Counted from the stretch's first letter, positions 26,271-35,717 are shown. The stretch: 64,000 nucleotides of DNA from Streptomyces sp. NBC_00250 (GCF_036192275.1 NZ_CP108088.1:4651501-4715500); one strand, 5' to 3'. A program made the numbers and translations. The notes: generated by a model not told the origin, from the letters alone.

Positions 26271-26981
26271 GTGGCACCAGCGGCTGACGATCCCCGGACG
26301 GCGACGGACGACGACCTTCTGGCCCGCCATGTCGCCGGCGATCCCGACGCCTTCGGTGAGCTCGTACGGCGACACCGCGACCGGCTCTGGGCGGTGGCCC
26401 TGCGGACCCTGGGGGACCGCGAGGAAGCCGCTGACGCCGTCCAGGACGCCCTCATCTCCGCCTTCCGGTCCGCCCACACCTTCCGCGGCCAGTCGGCCGT
26501 CACAACGTGGCTCCACCGCATCACGGTGAACGCCTGCATCGACCGCGCCCGGAAGACCGCCTCCCGCAGGACCTCGTCCATCGACGACACCGCCCGGTTC
26601 GAGCAGCTCCTCGAACCCCACGAGTCGGCCGAGGCCCCCGCCGAGCGCCAGGACCTCCACCGGGAGCTGCTGGCCGTGCTCGCCACACTGCCCTCGGAGC
26701 AGCGCGCCGCCCTCGTCCTGGTCGACATGCAGGGATACCCGGTCGCCGAGGCGGCCCGTATCCTCGGCGTTCCCACCGGCACCGTGAAGAGCCGCTGCGC
26801 GCGCGGGCGGGCACGACTGCTTCCGATGGTCACTCATCTGCGCGCCGACACTGTGGGTAACGAGCCCCCCGATGGGGGAAGGAACCGGACGCCGGGGACA
26901 TCCGTCCCACCGGTGCCGGGGCCGACGGATACCGGACCGACTGATCCAGCTGCTGTGAAGGGCGGAGGTGGGCGCACGTGA
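26271..26981 (+). CDS. sigM: ECF RNA polymerase sigma factor SigM
   Basis: 236 residues from GTG at 26271, preceded by GGAGGGG. Sigma region 2 (about 25-90) includes DAFGELVRRHRDRLWAVALR and the DAVQDALISAFRS segment. Region 4 (about 135-185) has LPSEQRAALVLVDMQGYPVAEAARILGVPTGTVKSR. A polar tail of about 50 residues follows region 4, longer than usual. Its stop overlaps the start of the anti-sigma gene by four bases. The order murJ-sigM-anti-sigma-trxB-trxA is the same as the mycobacterial sigM locus, which supports the name. Confidence 0.9.
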   Translation: MAPAADDPRTATDDDLLARHVAGDPDAFGELVRRHRDRLWAVALRTLGDREEAADAVQDALISAFRSAHTFRGQSAVTTWLHRITVNACIDRARKTASRRTSSIDDTARFEQLLEPHESAEAPAERQDLHRELLAVLATLPSEQRAALVLVDMQGYPVAEAARILGVPTGTVKSRCARGRARLLPMVTHLRADTVGNEPPDGGRNRTPGTSVPPVPGPTDTGPTDPAAVKGGGGRT

Positions 26982-27925
26982 CTTCCACGGCCGGCAGGGC
27001 CAACACCACACAGCACCCGGACGTCTCGGAGATCTCCGATCTGACCGAGGGGCTGCTCTCACCGACCCGCTCGGCCGCCGTCCGTCGGCATCTCGACAGC
27101 TGTCCCCTCTGCGCGGACGTACGTTCCTCCCTGGAGGAGATCCGTGGCCTGCTCGGAACCCTTCCCGGGCCGCCCCGCATGCCCGCGGAGATCGCCGGAC
27201 GGATCGATGCCGCCCTCGCCGCCGAAGCGCTCCTCAACGCCACCACGCCGGAGAGCGACACCGCTGTTTCACGTGAAACATCGCGCACCACGGCCGAGAC
27301 GGTTCCCGCTGCCCCTCCCCGTCCGGTCACGGCCCGCGCTGCGGACCGGCCTGCCGGTCGCTCCGGCGCCACCGGCCCCGGCCGGGCCGGGAAGCCCCGC
27401 CGCCGGCGTATCGCCCTGCTCTCGACGCTCGGCGCCGCCTTCGGAGCCGTGGTCCTCGGAACGAGCCTGTATCTCAGCCAGACGGGCAGTGTGACCGCCG
27501 GAGGGGAGGCGGGGGACACCAAGAAGGCCGACACCGCCGCCGGGGCGGCCCTGAGCCCCTTCTCCGGCTCTCCGGTCGAGGACCGGGTCCACGCGCTCCT
27601 GGCCGAGGGCGACACGGCCCAGACTCCCCGTGGCATCGCACCGGAATCCATGTCCACCGAGGCCGAGACCACGGCCCCCGAGCGGAACAGGGACTCCACG
27701 GTCCCCGGCTGCGTCCTCGCGGGCACCGGTCGCTCCGACGCGGTGCTGGAGCACGAGCGCGGTGAGTACCGGGGATCGCCCGCCTATCTGCTGGTCCTCC
27801 CCGACCCCGCGGACAGCAGCCGGGTCCAGGCCTATGTGCTCGACGCCTCCTGCGCGGACCGCACCACCGGCAGCGGAAGCCCGGCAGCCGATCTCCTGTT
27901 CAGCGAGACATACCCGCGCTCCTGA
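26978..27925 (+). CDS. transmembrane anti-sigma factor (zinc-finger type)
   Basis: 315 residues from GTG at 26978. The cytoplasmic N-terminus has a ZAS-like motif HLDSCPLC (His38, Cys42, Cys45). A disordered stretch, a TM helix ([18 protein letters not shown], about 143-162) and an extracellular domain follow. Translational coupling to sigM through a GTGA overlap indicates it sequesters SigM at the membrane; the mycobacterial counterpart is RsmA. A perfect parS site lies inside the coding sequence and encodes VSRET in the disordered linker, so the codons there are constrained by ParB binding. Confidence 0.87.
   Translation: MTSTAGRANTTQHPDVSEISDLTEGLLSPTRSAAVRRHLDSCPLCADVRSSLEEIRGLLGTLPGPPRMPAEIAGRIDAALAAEALLNATTPESDTAVSRETSRTTAETVPAAPPRPVTARAADRPAGRSGATGPGRAGKPRRRRIALLSTLGAAFGAVVLGTSLYLSQTGSVTAGGEAGDTKKADTAAGAALSPFSGSPVEDRVHALLAEGDTAQTPRGIAPESMSTEAETTAPERNRDSTVPGCVLAGTGRSDAVLEHERGEYRGSPAYLLVLPDPADSSRVQAYVLDASCADRTTGSGSPAADLLFSETYPRS
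27266..27279. other. parS site within the anti-sigma gene
   Basis: Perfect GTTTCACGTGAAAC inside the coding sequence, read as the VSRET part of the linker between zinc finger and TM helix. A disordered linker tolerates such an imposed sequence. Confidence 0.95.
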
Positions 27926-27966
27926 TCTCTCTCCCCGTCCGGCCACGGTGCCGCGCGGCGGTCTCG

Positions 27967-27992
27967 GGAATGTACGCCCCTTAGGATCCGTT
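27967..27992 (+). promoter_or_regulatory. sigma-R-type promoter of trxBA
   Basis: GGAAT (27967-27971), exactly 18 bp, then GTT (27990-27992): the thiol-oxidative-stress sigma-R consensus. It lies about 70 bp upstream of trxB. The S. coelicolor trxBA operon is a known sigma-R target, so disulphide stress should induce this operon. Confidence 0.85.
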
Positions 27993-28064
27993 GGGTGGGG
28001 TGAGAGTGACCGAGACGACCGCCCCCGTAGGCAGTGGCAGTCTGCAGAGACGAGGAAGAAACCC

Positions 28065-29030
28065 GTGAGCGACGTCCGTAACGTGATCATTATCGGCTCG
28101 GGGCCCGCGGGTTACACCGCTGCGCTCTACACCGCCCGAGCGTCGCTGAACCCCCTGGTCTTCGAAGGTGCCGTCACCGCCGGTGGCGCACTGATGAACA
28201 CGACCGAGGTCGAGAACTTCCCCGGCTTCCGTGACGGCATCATGGGCCCGGACCTGATGGACAACATGCGGGCCCAGGCCGAGCGCTTCGGCGCCGAGCT
28301 CGTCCCCGACGACGTCATCGCCGTGGACCTGACCGGTGACATCAAGACCGTCACCGACACCGCCGGCACCGTGCACCGCGCCAAGGCCGTCATCGTCACC
28401 ACCGGCTCCCAGCACCGCAAGCTCGGCCTCCCGAACGAGGACACGCTCTCCGGCCGCGGTGTCTCCTGGTGCGCCACCTGCGACGGGTTCTTCTTCAAGG
28501 ACCAGGACATCGCCGTCGTCGGCGGCGGCGACACCGCGATCGAGGAGGCCACCTTCCTCTCGCGCTTCGCCAAGTCGGTCACGATCGTCCACCGCCGTGA
28601 CAGCCTGCGTGCCTCCAAGGCCATGCAGGAGCGCGCCTTCGCCGACCCGAAGATCTCCTTCGCCTGGGACAGCGAGGTCACCGAGATCCACGGTGAGCAG
28701 AAGCTCAGCGGCCTGACCCTGCGCGACACGAAGACCGGCGAGACCCGCGCCCTGCCCGTCACCGGCCTCTTCATCGCCGTGGGCCACGACCCGCGGACCG
28801 AGCTCTTCAAGGGCCAGCTGGACCTCGACGAGGAGGGCTACCTCAAGGTGGCCGCCCCGTCGACGCGCACCAACGTCACCGGTGTCTTCGGCGCCGGCGA
28901 CGTCGTCGACCACACCTACCGTCAGGCCATTACGGCCGCCGGCACCGGCTGCTCCGCCGCCCTGGACGCCGAGCGCTTCCTGGCCGCCCTCGCCGACAGC
29001 GAGAAGCTGGCCGAGACCCCCGCGGTCTGA
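28065..29030 (+). CDS. trxB: thioredoxin-disulfide reductase
   Basis: 321 residues from GTG at 28065 (GAGGAAG 8 nt upstream). It passes electrons from NADPH through FAD to thioredoxin. The FAD motif is [13 protein letters not shown] (8-20), the redox-active pair is in WCATCDGFF (Cys136, Cys139), and NADPH-binding [12 protein letters not shown] follows. The C-terminal [15 protein letters not shown] is standard. It lies 46 bp upstream of trxA. Confidence 0.97.
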   Translation: MSDVRNVIIIGSGPAGYTAALYTARASLNPLVFEGAVTAGGALMNTTEVENFPGFRDGIMGPDLMDNMRAQAERFGAELVPDDVIAVDLTGDIKTVTDTAGTVHRAKAVIVTTGSQHRKLGLPNEDTLSGRGVSWCATCDGFFFKDQDIAVVGGGDTAIEEATFLSRFAKSVTIVHRRDSLRASKAMQERAFADPKISFAWDSEVTEIHGEQKLSGLTLRDTKTGETRALPVTGLFIAVGHDPRTELFKGQLDLDEEGYLKVAAPSTRTNVTGVFGAGDVVDHTYRQAITAAGTGCSAALDAERFLAALADSEKLAETPAV

Positions 29031-29076
29031 CCCCCGTCTCTCCTCACCCACACCCCGCGAGATCAAGGAGGCCGCT

Positions 29077-29409
29077 GTGGCCCTGAAGACTGTGACCGAC
29101 GCTTCCTTCGAAGAGGACGTCCTCAAGAGCGACAAGCCCGTCCTGGTGGACTTCTGGGCCGAGTGGTGCGGCCCGTGCCGCCAGATCGCCCCGTCGCTGG
29201 AGGCCATTGCCGCCGAGCACGGCGAGATCGAGATCGTGAAGCTCAACATCGACCAGAACCCGGCCACGGCCGCCAAGTACGGCGTCATGTCCATCCCGAC
29301 GCTGAACGTCTACCAGGGTGGCGAGGTCGTGAAGACGATCGTCGGCGCCAAGCCGAAGGCCGCCATCCTGCGCGACCTCGCGGACTTCGTCGCGCCGACC
29401 AAGGCCTGA
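29077..29409 (+). CDS. trxA: thioredoxin
   Basis: 110 residues from GTG at 29077 (CAAGGAGG upstream). The classical fold has active site [13 protein letters not shown] (Cys31, Cys34), buried Asp in VLVDFWA and cis-Pro in [12 protein letters not shown]. It is the general protein disulphide reductant of the cytoplasm, recycled by the upstream TrxB. Two parS sites follow its stop. Confidence 0.98.
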   Translation: MALKTVTDASFEEDVLKSDKPVLVDFWAEWCGPCRQIAPSLEAIAAEHGEIEIVKLNIDQNPATAAKYGVMSIPTLNVYQGGEVVKTIVGAKPKAAILRDLADFVAPTKA

Positions 29410-29421
29410 TGCTCTCCTTCT

Positions 29422-29457
29422 GTTTCACGTGAAACAGAGCAGCGTTTCACGTGAAAC
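29422..29457. other. two parS sites
   Basis: Perfect GTTTCACGTGAAAC at 29422-29435 and 29444-29457, 22 bp centre to centre, about two helical turns. They lie between trxA and the bidirectional terminator, about 1.9 kb from parAB. Confidence 0.95.
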
Positions 29458-29460
29458 AGC

Positions 29461-29491
29461 AACGGCCCGCCCCTTCCGGGGGCGGGCCGTT
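29461..29491. terminator. bidirectional terminator between trxA and the GNAT gene
   Basis: AACGGCCCGCCCC (29461-29473), loop TTCCG, GGGGCGGGCCGTT (29479-29491): a 13-bp perfect stem with T residues on the plus side and A residues at the other end. Confidence 0.85.
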
Positions 29492-29506
29492 CTCGTGTCC
29501 CGACGC

Positions 29507-30136
29507 CTAGAGCGGTCTGAGCACGGGTTCCTTCTGCACGGCCCCGAGCAGTCGATCAAGCGCCATCTCGACGTCCTCCTTCCAGGAGAGCGTCGTCCGG
29601 AGCTCCAGCCGCAGTCTCGGAAAGGCCGGGTGCGGCCGCACCGTCTTGAATCCCACCGCCAGCAGGTGATCGGCCGGCAGTACACAGGCCGGCTCCTTCC
29701 ACCGGGCGTCGCCGAACGCCTCGATGGCCTTGAAGCCCCGCCGCAGCAGATCCTTGGCCACGGTCTGTACGACCATCCGGCCGAGCCCCTGGCCCTGGTA
29801 ACCGGGCATGATCCAGGCCGTCATCAACTGCGCGGCATCGGCCGCCACAGGACTCGTCGGGAAGGCCGTGGAGCGCGGCACATAGGCCGGGGGAGCGTAG
29901 AGGACATAGCCGACCGGCACCTCGTCGACGTAGACCACCCGGCCGCAGGAGCCCCACTCCAGGAGAACGCCCGAGATCCAGGCTTCCTTCTCCAGCTCCG
30001 GACGCCCCGCCTTCGCCGCGGCTTCTCCACTGACCGGGTCCAGCTCCCAGAACACACAGGAGCGACACCGCTTGGGCAGGTCCGGAAGATTGTCCAGCGT
30101 GAGCGGTACGAGCCGACGCCCCACGGCCCTCCTCAT
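29507..30136 (-). CDS. GNAT-family N-acetyltransferase
   Basis: About 209 residues from ATG at 30136; upstream in-frame GTG codons or a GTG 12 bp downstream are possible. The acetyl-CoA pyrophosphate loop is visible as MPGYQGQGLGRMVVQTV. It also carries an N-terminal segment with CRSCVFWELDPVSG, which may be a metal or redox site. Substrate unknown. Its place between trxA and parB, on the parAB strand, is shared with other streptomycetes. A hairpin separates it from parB, so it is not obviously in that operon. Confidence 0.8.
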   Translation of the reverse strand: MRRAVGRRLVPLTLDNLPDLPKRCRSCVFWELDPVSGEAAAKAGRPELEKEAWISGVLLEWGSCGRVVYVDEVPVGYVLYAPPAYVPRSTAFPTSPVAADAAQLMTAWIMPGYQGQGLGRMVVQTVAKDLLRRGFKAIEAFGDARWKEPACVLPADHLLAVGFKTVRPHPAFPRLRLELRTTLSWKEDVEMALDRLLGAVQKEPVLRPL

Positions 30137-30211
30137 TCCCTCGCCATCGAGCACGGATACGCCATTCGAATCGTATCGATCGGGCGATCCGGACGACACC
30201 GCTCACAGGCA

Positions 30212-30256
30212 AAGGGCGGGCCGCGTTCCGGCGAAGACCGGAGCGCGACCCGCCCT
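30212..30256 (-). terminator. terminator after parAB
   Basis: An interrupted stem in which AGGGCGGG pairs with CCCGCCCT, with CGCG and CCGG inner segments pairing about a CGAAGA loop. It lies just after the parB stop reading leftward. Confidence 0.7.
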
Positions 30257-30281
30257 CGGCGGCCTCACACAGTGGAAGGCG

Positions 30282-31382
30282 TCAGCCCTCCGCACCCTTC
30301 TCGGTGCTCTTCTGGTCCATGACCCGTCCCTCACCGGGAGCCAGGGTTGCCAGGATCCGGTCCAGATCCTCCACCGAGGCGAACTCGACGACGATCTTGC
30401 CCTTCTTCTGACCCAGGTCGACCTTCACCCGGGTCTCGAAGCGGTCCGAGAGACGGGAGGCCAGATCCGTGAGCGCGGGCGAGACCCGGCCACCGGCGCG
30501 CGGCTTCGTCGGCTTGACCGTACCGGCGGGCTCCTCGGAGCCCATGAGGCTCACGATCTCCTCGACGGTACGCACCGAGAGGCCTTCGGAGACGATCCGG
30601 TACGCCAGCTTGTCCTGGGACTCCGGGTCCTCCACACCGAGCAGCGCCCGCGCGTGGCCGGCGGAGAGCACTCCGGCGGCCACCCGGCGCTGCACCGGAG
30701 GGGAGAGCCGCAGCAGTCGCAGCGTGTTGGAGATCTGCGGGCGCGAGCGCCCGATCCGCTCCGCGAGCTGGTCATGGGTGCAGCCGAAGTCCTTGAGCAG
30801 CTGCTCGTAGGCGTGAGCCTCTTCGATCGCGTTCAGCTGGGCACGGTGAAGGTTCTCCAGGAGGGCGTCCAGGAGCATCTTCTCGTCATCGGTGTCCCGG
30901 ACGATCGCAGGGATCCGCTCAAGACCCGCCTCCTTGGAGGCCCGCAGGCGCCGCTCGCCCATGACGAGCTCGTAGCCCTCGGCGTCGAGCTTGCGCACGA
31001 CCACGGGCTGGAGGAGACCGACCTCCTTGATGGAGACGACGAGCTCCGCCAGGGCGTCCTCGTCGAAGACCTCACGCGGCTGGTGCCGGTTGGGAACGAT
31101 GGCGTCGAGCGGAAGTTCGGTGAAGTAGGCCCCCGCCGGGGGCTCCGGCCGGACCACCGGCTCGGCTTCGTTCCATGCCCGCGTCGACTCCGGGGACTGC
31201 GCGCTCTGCGGGAGCGTCGCCAGCTTCGCGGCGGCCACCCCTCGGTCCGAGGTCAGCACAGGGGCCGCGCCGGGGGAGGCCATGCCTGCCCCCGCGCCGG
31301 CGGCCGGCGTCTGCCGTTCCTGGGGAGCAGCGGGGATCAGCGCACCGAGCCCACGCCCCAATCCCCTACGTCGCTCACTCAC
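30282..31382 (-). CDS. parB: chromosome-partitioning protein ParB
   Basis: 366 residues. After SERRRGLGRGLGALIP (ParA-stimulating N-terminus) and a disordered region, the CTPase/ParB fold has NRHQPR (98-103) and GERRLRAS (142-149), which bind CTP and parS-loaded partner. The helix-turn-helix domain follows, and a C-terminal Lys-rich dimerisation domain ends the protein. It loads on the GTTTCACGTGAAAC sites in this window and spreads as a clamp. Its start overlaps the parA stop (ATGA). Confidence 0.97.
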   Translation of the reverse strand: MSERRRGLGRGLGALIPAAPQERQTPAAGAGAGMASPGAAPVLTSDRGVAAAKLATLPQSAQSPESTRAWNEAEPVVRPEPPAGAYFTELPLDAIVPNRHQPREVFDEDALAELVVSIKEVGLLQPVVVRKLDAEGYELVMGERRLRASKEAGLERIPAIVRDTDDEKMLLDALLENLHRAQLNAIEEAHAYEQLLKDFGCTHDQLAERIGRSRPQISNTLRLLRLSPPVQRRVAAGVLSAGHARALLGVEDPESQDKLAYRIVSEGLSVRTVEEIVSLMGSEEPAGTVKPTKPRAGGRVSPALTDLASRLSDRFETRVKVDLGQKKGKIVVEFASVEDLDRILATLAPGEGRVMDQKSTEKGAEG

Positions 31383-32518
31383 TGGATCCCCTCCGACATG
31401 CTGCGCTGGTGGTTCTGGTGCCCTACATGGGCGTGCTGCGGGTCGTAGTGCACGGCCGCCCCCCGCAGGGCGATCTCACGAGCCGCTTCGAGATACGACA
31501 GGGCGCCACTGGAGCCCGGGTCGTAGGTGAGGACCGTCTGACCGTAGCTCGGGGCTTCAGAAATACGGACGGACCTCGGGATGCTGGTACGCAGCACCTC
31601 TTCCGCGAAGTGGGTGCGCACCTCGTCGGCGACCTGCGAGGCGAGCCTCGTCCGGCCGTCGTACATGGTGAGCAGGATCGTCGAGACATGGAGCACGGGG
31701 TTGAGATGCCCCCGCACCAGCTCGACGTTCCGCAGGAGCTGCCCGAGCCCCTCCAGCGCGTAGTACTCGCACTGGATCGGGATCAGCACCTCGGCTCCGG
31801 CCACCATGGCGTTGACCGTGAGGAGACCGAGCGAGGGCGGGCAGTCGATCAGGATGTAGTCGAGCGGCTGCTCGTAGGCCTGGATCGCCCGCTGCAGGCG
31901 GCTCTCACGGGCCACCAGCGAGACCAGCTCGATCTCCGCGCCGGCCAGGTCGATGGTGGCGGGGGCGCAGAAGAGGCCCTCGACATCCATGACCGGCTGC
32001 ACCACTTCGGAGAGCGGCCTGCTGTCCACGAGGACGTCGTAGATCGAGGGGACCTCGGCATGGTGGTCGATACCGAGTGCCGTGGAGGCGTTGCCCTGGG
32101 GGTCCAGGTCGATGACGAGGACCCGGGCACCGTGCAGGGCGAGGGACGCGGCAAGGTTGACCGTCGTGGTCGTCTTGCCGACGCCGCCCTTCTGATTGGC
32201 GACCACCATCACGCGAGTCTGGGCCGGGCGGGGAAGTCCCTCACCGGCACGACCCAAGGCCTCTACTGCCAGCTGGGCAGCACGACCAATGGGGGTGTCG
32301 TCCATCGGGGGCGGTGTTTCACGTGAAACATCCTCCCCCACCGATTCGGTTCGGGGACCGGGGACCGGATCGGTCATCGGTCCCGCGATGTTGGCGTCGG
32401 ACCGCAAGGATTCACTCTCCTCGGCTTCAGGCTCGCGATGGGGAGAGCCTGCCATGCTTTCGGGGTCGCGAACCAGCGAGGCCGGGGGTTCTGTGGGTGA
32501 ATCCACCTCTGTGGACAT
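31379..32518 (-). CDS. parA: chromosome-partitioning ATPase ParA
   Basis: 379 residues from ATG at 32518 (GAGGG 9 nt upstream); later Met codons (including MDDTPIGRA) are alternatives. A disordered N-terminus of about 100 residues precedes the deviant Walker A KGGVGKTTTT (about 110-119), Walker A' VIDLDPQGNAS and ILIDCPPSLG. It makes ATP-dependent filaments or gradients that organise ParB-origin complexes, especially at sporulation in Streptomyces. A parS site within the N-terminal codons reads VSRET. Translationally coupled to parB. Confidence 0.96.
   Translation of the reverse strand: MSTEVDSPTEPPASLVRDPESMAGSPHREPEAEESESLRSDANIAGPMTDPVPGPRTESVGEDVSRETPPPMDDTPIGRAAQLAVEALGRAGEGLPRPAQTRVMVVANQKGGVGKTTTTVNLAASLALHGARVLVIDLDPQGNASTALGIDHHAEVPSIYDVLVDSRPLSEVVQPVMDVEGLFCAPATIDLAGAEIELVSLVARESRLQRAIQAYEQPLDYILIDCPPSLGLLTVNAMVAGAEVLIPIQCEYYALEGLGQLLRNVELVRGHLNPVLHVSTILLTMYDGRTRLASQVADEVRTHFAEEVLRTSIPRSVRISEAPSYGQTVLTYDPGSSGALSYLEAAREIALRGAAVHYDPQHAHVGHQNHQRSMSEGIQ
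32315..32328. other. parS site within parA
   Basis: Perfect GTTTCACGTGAAAC inside the parA N-terminal coding region, read on the minus strand as VSRET at residues 64-68. Confidence 0.95.
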
Positions 32519-32616
32519 CTCCGTAACCCTCGCGGGTGGGTTCACGCGGGGTCGACGGTCCCGGGGCGTGGCAGCCGCGCGACCGCGGCTGATGATCCCC
32601 TGCAGCAGTGAGCGAC

Positions 32617-32630
32617 GTTTCACGTGAAAC
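32617..32630. other. parS site between rsmG and parA
   Basis: Perfect GTTTCACGTGAAAC in the 173-bp rsmG-parA spacer, about 100 bp upstream of parA. Its place near the parAB promoter region would allow ParB feedback on parAB (inference). Confidence 0.95.
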
Positions 32631-32691
32631 ACCATGCCCCTGCTGCCCGGCCGGGACCGTTCGACACTCCGAAATGGTACGTATGCGACGC

Positions 32692-33408
32692 TCAGCGGCG
32701 TCGACGGGTCTTGCTCGTCCGGGCCGCCTTGGCTCGCTTGGCCGCGAACCGCACACCACCCGGGCTCTCGCCGACCTCCACCCGGACGACGGTGGACAGC
32801 GGATCGACGATCCCCTCGCCCACCTGCAGCACCGAGGTCGCCACCACACCGAGACGGGAGAGCGCGGCGCGAGCACCGGTGATCTCCTCCTCCGCGGTGT
32901 CGCCCTTGAGCGCCAGCATCTCCCCGTACGGACGCAGCAGGGGGACTCCCCAGCCGGCCAGCCGGTCGAGGGGCGCCACCGCGCGAGCGGTCACCACATG
33001 CACCGGCGTGATCTTGCCGAGCATCTCCTCGGCACGTCCTCGGACCACGGTCACATGGTCGAGCCCGAGCAGCTCGACGACCTCCTGAAGGAAGTTCGTC
33101 CGGCGAAGAAGCGGCTCGAGAAGCGTGATCTTCAGGTCGGGCCGGACCAGCGCCAGGGGGATGCCGGGAAGACCGGCGCCCGAGCCCACGTCGCAGACGG
33201 TGACGCCCTCGGGGACGACCTCCGAGAGCACGGCGCAGTTCAGCAGGTGGCGCTCCCACAGTCGCGGGACCTCACGCGGGCCGATCAGACCGCGCTTCAC
33301 ACCCGCGTCCGCGAGGAGCTCCGCGTACCGCACGGCCTCCGGGAAGTACTCACCGAAGACTGTCCGCGCCTGCTCCGGAGCCTCGGGGAGCACCGCTTCC
33401 TCCGTCAC
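32692..33408 (-). CDS. rsmG: 16S rRNA (guanine527-N7)-methyltransferase RsmG (GidB)
   Basis: 238 residues from GTG at 33408 (GGAAGGA 8 nt upstream). The SAM motif is VCDVGSGAGLPGIPLAL (about 78-94), preceded by the LWERHLLNCAVL segment typical of RsmG. The C-terminus is basic. It methylates G527 of 16S rRNA; loss gives low-level streptomycin resistance in many bacteria. It follows khpB/jag and precedes parA on the same strand. Confidence 0.96.
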   Translation of the reverse strand: MTEEAVLPEAPEQARTVFGEYFPEAVRYAELLADAGVKRGLIGPREVPRLWERHLLNCAVLSEVVPEGVTVCDVGSGAGLPGIPLALVRPDLKITLLEPLLRRTNFLQEVVELLGLDHVTVVRGRAEEMLGKITPVHVVTARAVAPLDRLAGWGVPLLRPYGEMLALKGDTAEEEITGARAALSRLGVVATSVLQVGEGIVDPLSTVVRVEVGESPGGVRFAAKRAKAARTSKTRRRR

Positions 33409-33481
33409 GGGAACCGTCCTTCCGTACCGCACGCATCGCGTGCGAGCGCACTGTGGTGGCTGACTATCAGGCTGACAAAGA

Positions 33482-33511
33482 TCGGCCCCGCCTGCGAACA
33501 GACGGGGCCGA
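33482..33511 (-). terminator. hairpin between khpB/jag and rsmG
   Basis: TCGGCCCCGCCTG (33482-33494), loop CGAA, CAGACGGGGCCGA (33499-33511): a 13-bp stem with one mismatch. It would end transcription of rpmH-rnpA-yidD-yidC-khpB before rsmG-parAB. Confidence 0.75.
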
Positions 33512-33525
33512 CACTACGTGAGGCT

Positions 33526-34035
33526 TCAGGCCGGGAGCACAACGACGAAGCGCTGCGGCTCCTCGCCCTCGGACTCGCTGCGCAGACCGGCGGCGGCGAT
33601 CGCGTCGTGCACGACCTTGCGCTCGAACGGCGTCATCGGGTCCAGCTTGACCGGCTGGCCGGTGGACTTCACCTCGACTGCGGCCTTGGCACCCAGCTCG
33701 GCGAGCTCGGCGCGCTTCTTGGCACGGAAACCGGCGATGTCGAGCATCAGGCGACTGCGGTCACCGGTCTCGCGGTGCACGGCCAGCCGGGTCAGCTCCT
33801 GGAGTGCCTCCAGGACCTCACCGTCGCGGCCCACGAGCTTCTGCAGCTCACGGGCAGAGTCGCTGATGATCGAGACCGCGGCCCGGTCCGCCTCGACGTC
33901 CATGTCGATGTCGCCGTCGAGGTCGGCGATGTCGAGCAGACCCTCGAGGTAGTCGGCCGCGATCTCACCCTCCTGCTCCAGGCGGGTCAGGGTGTCGCCA
34001 CCCTCGGCGGCGGCGGAGGTGGTGCCTTCCGTCAC
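33526..34035 (-). CDS. khpB: RNA-binding protein KhpB/Jag (KH and R3H domains)
   Basis: 169 residues. An acidic N-terminus leads into a KH-like domain with LIGRDGEVL-type loop (LVGRDGEVLEALQELTRL). An R3H domain follows (RKVVHDAIAAAG to the VVVLPA end). There is no N-terminal Jag domain, as in other actinobacteria. It binds RNA and is linked to cell-wall elongation in other bacteria. It lies 30 bp after yidC in the conserved rpmH-to-rsmG cluster. Confidence 0.92.
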   Translation of the reverse strand: MTEGTTSAAAEGGDTLTRLEQEGEIAADYLEGLLDIADLDGDIDMDVEADRAAVSIISDSARELQKLVGRDGEVLEALQELTRLAVHRETGDRSRLMLDIAGFRAKKRAELAELGAKAAVEVKSTGQPVKLDPMTPFERKVVHDAIAAAGLRSESEGEEPQRFVVVLPA

Positions 34036-34064
34036 GGATGGACTCCTTCTTGCTTCGGCGAGGC

Positions 34065-35387
34065 TTACTTCTTGGAGGACGGGTGCTTGGGCCGCTGCTG
34101 GCCCTTGCGCTGGCCGGACTTGCCCTGGCGGGAGCCTCCGGAGTTGGCGCGGCTCGGACGCGCGGGCTTGTCGCCCTCTGCCTCGTCCTTCGGCTCATCC
34201 TTGGCGGCGGCCTTGGCCGGACCCTGGGGCTTCTTCTCGAGCGAGGTGGTCGGCGCCTCTTCGGCGGCCGGCTCGGAAGCTTCCTCGGTGTCCTTCGCCA
34301 TGGCGTGCTGAGCGGCGGACTGGCGCTGGGCCTTGGTCTGGCGCTTGGGCTGCTGGCGCTTGGCGGCGGGACCGCCCTCGGCCTCGGCCACGATCGTGTC
34401 GCTCTTGATCACGGTGCCGTCGGCCTGGGCGGCGAAGCCGGCCTTGCTCAGACCCGCGAAGAAGCGGCGCTCGTTGTCGTTGCGGTCGCTGCCCTTGGCG
34501 ACGATCACCTTGACGATGTTCTTCCGGCGACGGCCGCGGACCTCGCCGTGCTGCGTGACGCTCTTCAGCAGGCGCTGGAGGTAGGAGTCCTGAGCCTTGC
34601 TGCCCGGGGTCGGGTTCTGGTTGATCACGTACATCTGCTGGCCCATCGTCCACACGTTGGTGGTCAGCCAGTAGACGAGGACACCGACGGGGAAGTTGAC
34701 GCCCATGACGGCGAAGATGACCGGGAAGATGTACATGAGCATCTTCTGCTGCTGCATGTACGGGGTCTTCACGGAGAGGTCGACGTTCTTCATCATCAGC
34801 TGGCGCTGCGTGAAGAACTGCGAGGCCGACATCATGACGATCATGATCGCGGTGACGATGCGGACCGAGGTCAGCGAGGCGTCGAGAGCGGCGACCTCAG
34901 CGGCGGTGTCCGTGAACTTCGACGCCAGCGGGGCGCCGAAGATGTGCGCCTGACGGGCACTGGCCAGCAGCGGGCCGTCGATGACGCCGATTTCCTTGCC
35001 CGAGGCGATGCTGGAGAGCACGTGGTACAGGGCGAAGAAGAACGGCGACTGGGCAAGGATGGGAAGGCACGAGGAAAGCGGGTTGGTACCCGTCTCCTTG
35101 TACAGCTTCATCATCTCTTCGGACTGACGCTGCTTGTCGCTCTTGAAGCGCTCCTGGATCGCCTTCATCTTCGGCTGGAGCGCCTGCATGTTCCGCGTCG
35201 ACTTGATCTGCTTGACGAACAGCGGGATCAGACAGATACGGATCAGCACCACAAGGGACACGATCGACAAGCCCCAGGCCCAGCCGGTGTCAGGGCCGAA
35301 GATCGCCCCGTACACCTTGTGGAACTGGACGATGACCCAGGAAACAGGCCAGGTGATGAAGCTGAACAGACTGGCAATCGTGTCCAC
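34065..35387 (-). CDS. yidC: membrane protein insertase YidC
   Basis: 440 residues with the five-TM YidC core: [20 protein letters not shown], a hairpin segment containing [19 protein letters not shown], and later helices. It lacks the large periplasmic domain of Gram-negative YidC. The C-terminal ~170 residues form a long, Lys/Ala-rich cytoplasmic tail that probably contacts the ribosome. It inserts proteins alone or with Sec. Four bases separate it from yidD. Confidence 0.97.
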   Translation of the reverse strand: MDTIASLFSFITWPVSWVIVQFHKVYGAIFGPDTGWAWGLSIVSLVVLIRICLIPLFVKQIKSTRNMQALQPKMKAIQERFKSDKQRQSEEMMKLYKETGTNPLSSCLPILAQSPFFFALYHVLSSIASGKEIGVIDGPLLASARQAHIFGAPLASKFTDTAAEVAALDASLTSVRIVTAIMIVMMSASQFFTQRQLMMKNVDLSVKTPYMQQQKMLMYIFPVIFAVMGVNFPVGVLVYWLTTNVWTMGQQMYVINQNPTPGSKAQDSYLQRLLKSVTQHGEVRGRRRKNIVKVIVAKGSDRNDNERRFFAGLSKAGFAAQADGTVIKSDTIVAEAEGGPAAKRQQPKRQTKAQRQSAAQHAMAKDTEEASEPAAEEAPTTSLEKKPQGPAKAAAKDEPKDEAEGDKPARPSRANSGGSRQGKSGQRKGQQRPKHPSSKK

Positions 35388-35390
35388 TAA

Positions 35391-35717
35391 TCAGGCTCCT
35401 TGAGCATTGGGCGAGGTCTCTGCGGCCGGGCTCGTCTCGGCGGTGGACCCGCCCTTGTCGCCGCGCAGCGCGTTCCTCAGCATTTCGTGCCAGCGGGGGC
35501 GCTTACGCGCGGGGACATGGTCCACGCCGCCGGGCGACCACGGGTTGCACCGCAGGATGCGCCAGGCGGTCAGAGCAGTGCCCTTGATCGCGCCATGCCG
35601 GTCGATGGCCGTGAATCCGTAGTGGGAACACGACGGGTAGTACCGGCAGACGGGCCCCAGAAGAGGGCTGATCGTCCACTGGTACAGCTTGATGAGAGCC
35701 AGCAGCGGGTACTTCAT
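35391..35717 (-). CDS. yidD: membrane protein insertion efficiency factor YidD
   Basis: 108 residues. The family signature is complete: [31 protein letters not shown] and [14 protein letters not shown]. Three Cys residues are present. A membrane-associated helper of YidC. It overlaps rnpA by four bases and is followed by yidC. The tail after the motif is longer than in E. coli. Confidence 0.96.
   Translation of the reverse strand: MKYPLLALIKLYQWTISPLLGPVCRYYPSCSHYGFTAIDRHGAIKGTALTAWRILRCNPWSPGGVDHVPARKRPRWHEMLRNALRGDKGGSTAETSPAAETSPNAQGA

Noticed and set aside
27967..27992. SigM autoregulatory promoter
   Set aside because: The element fits sigma-R (GGAAT-18-GTT) and lies downstream of sigM, in front of trxB.
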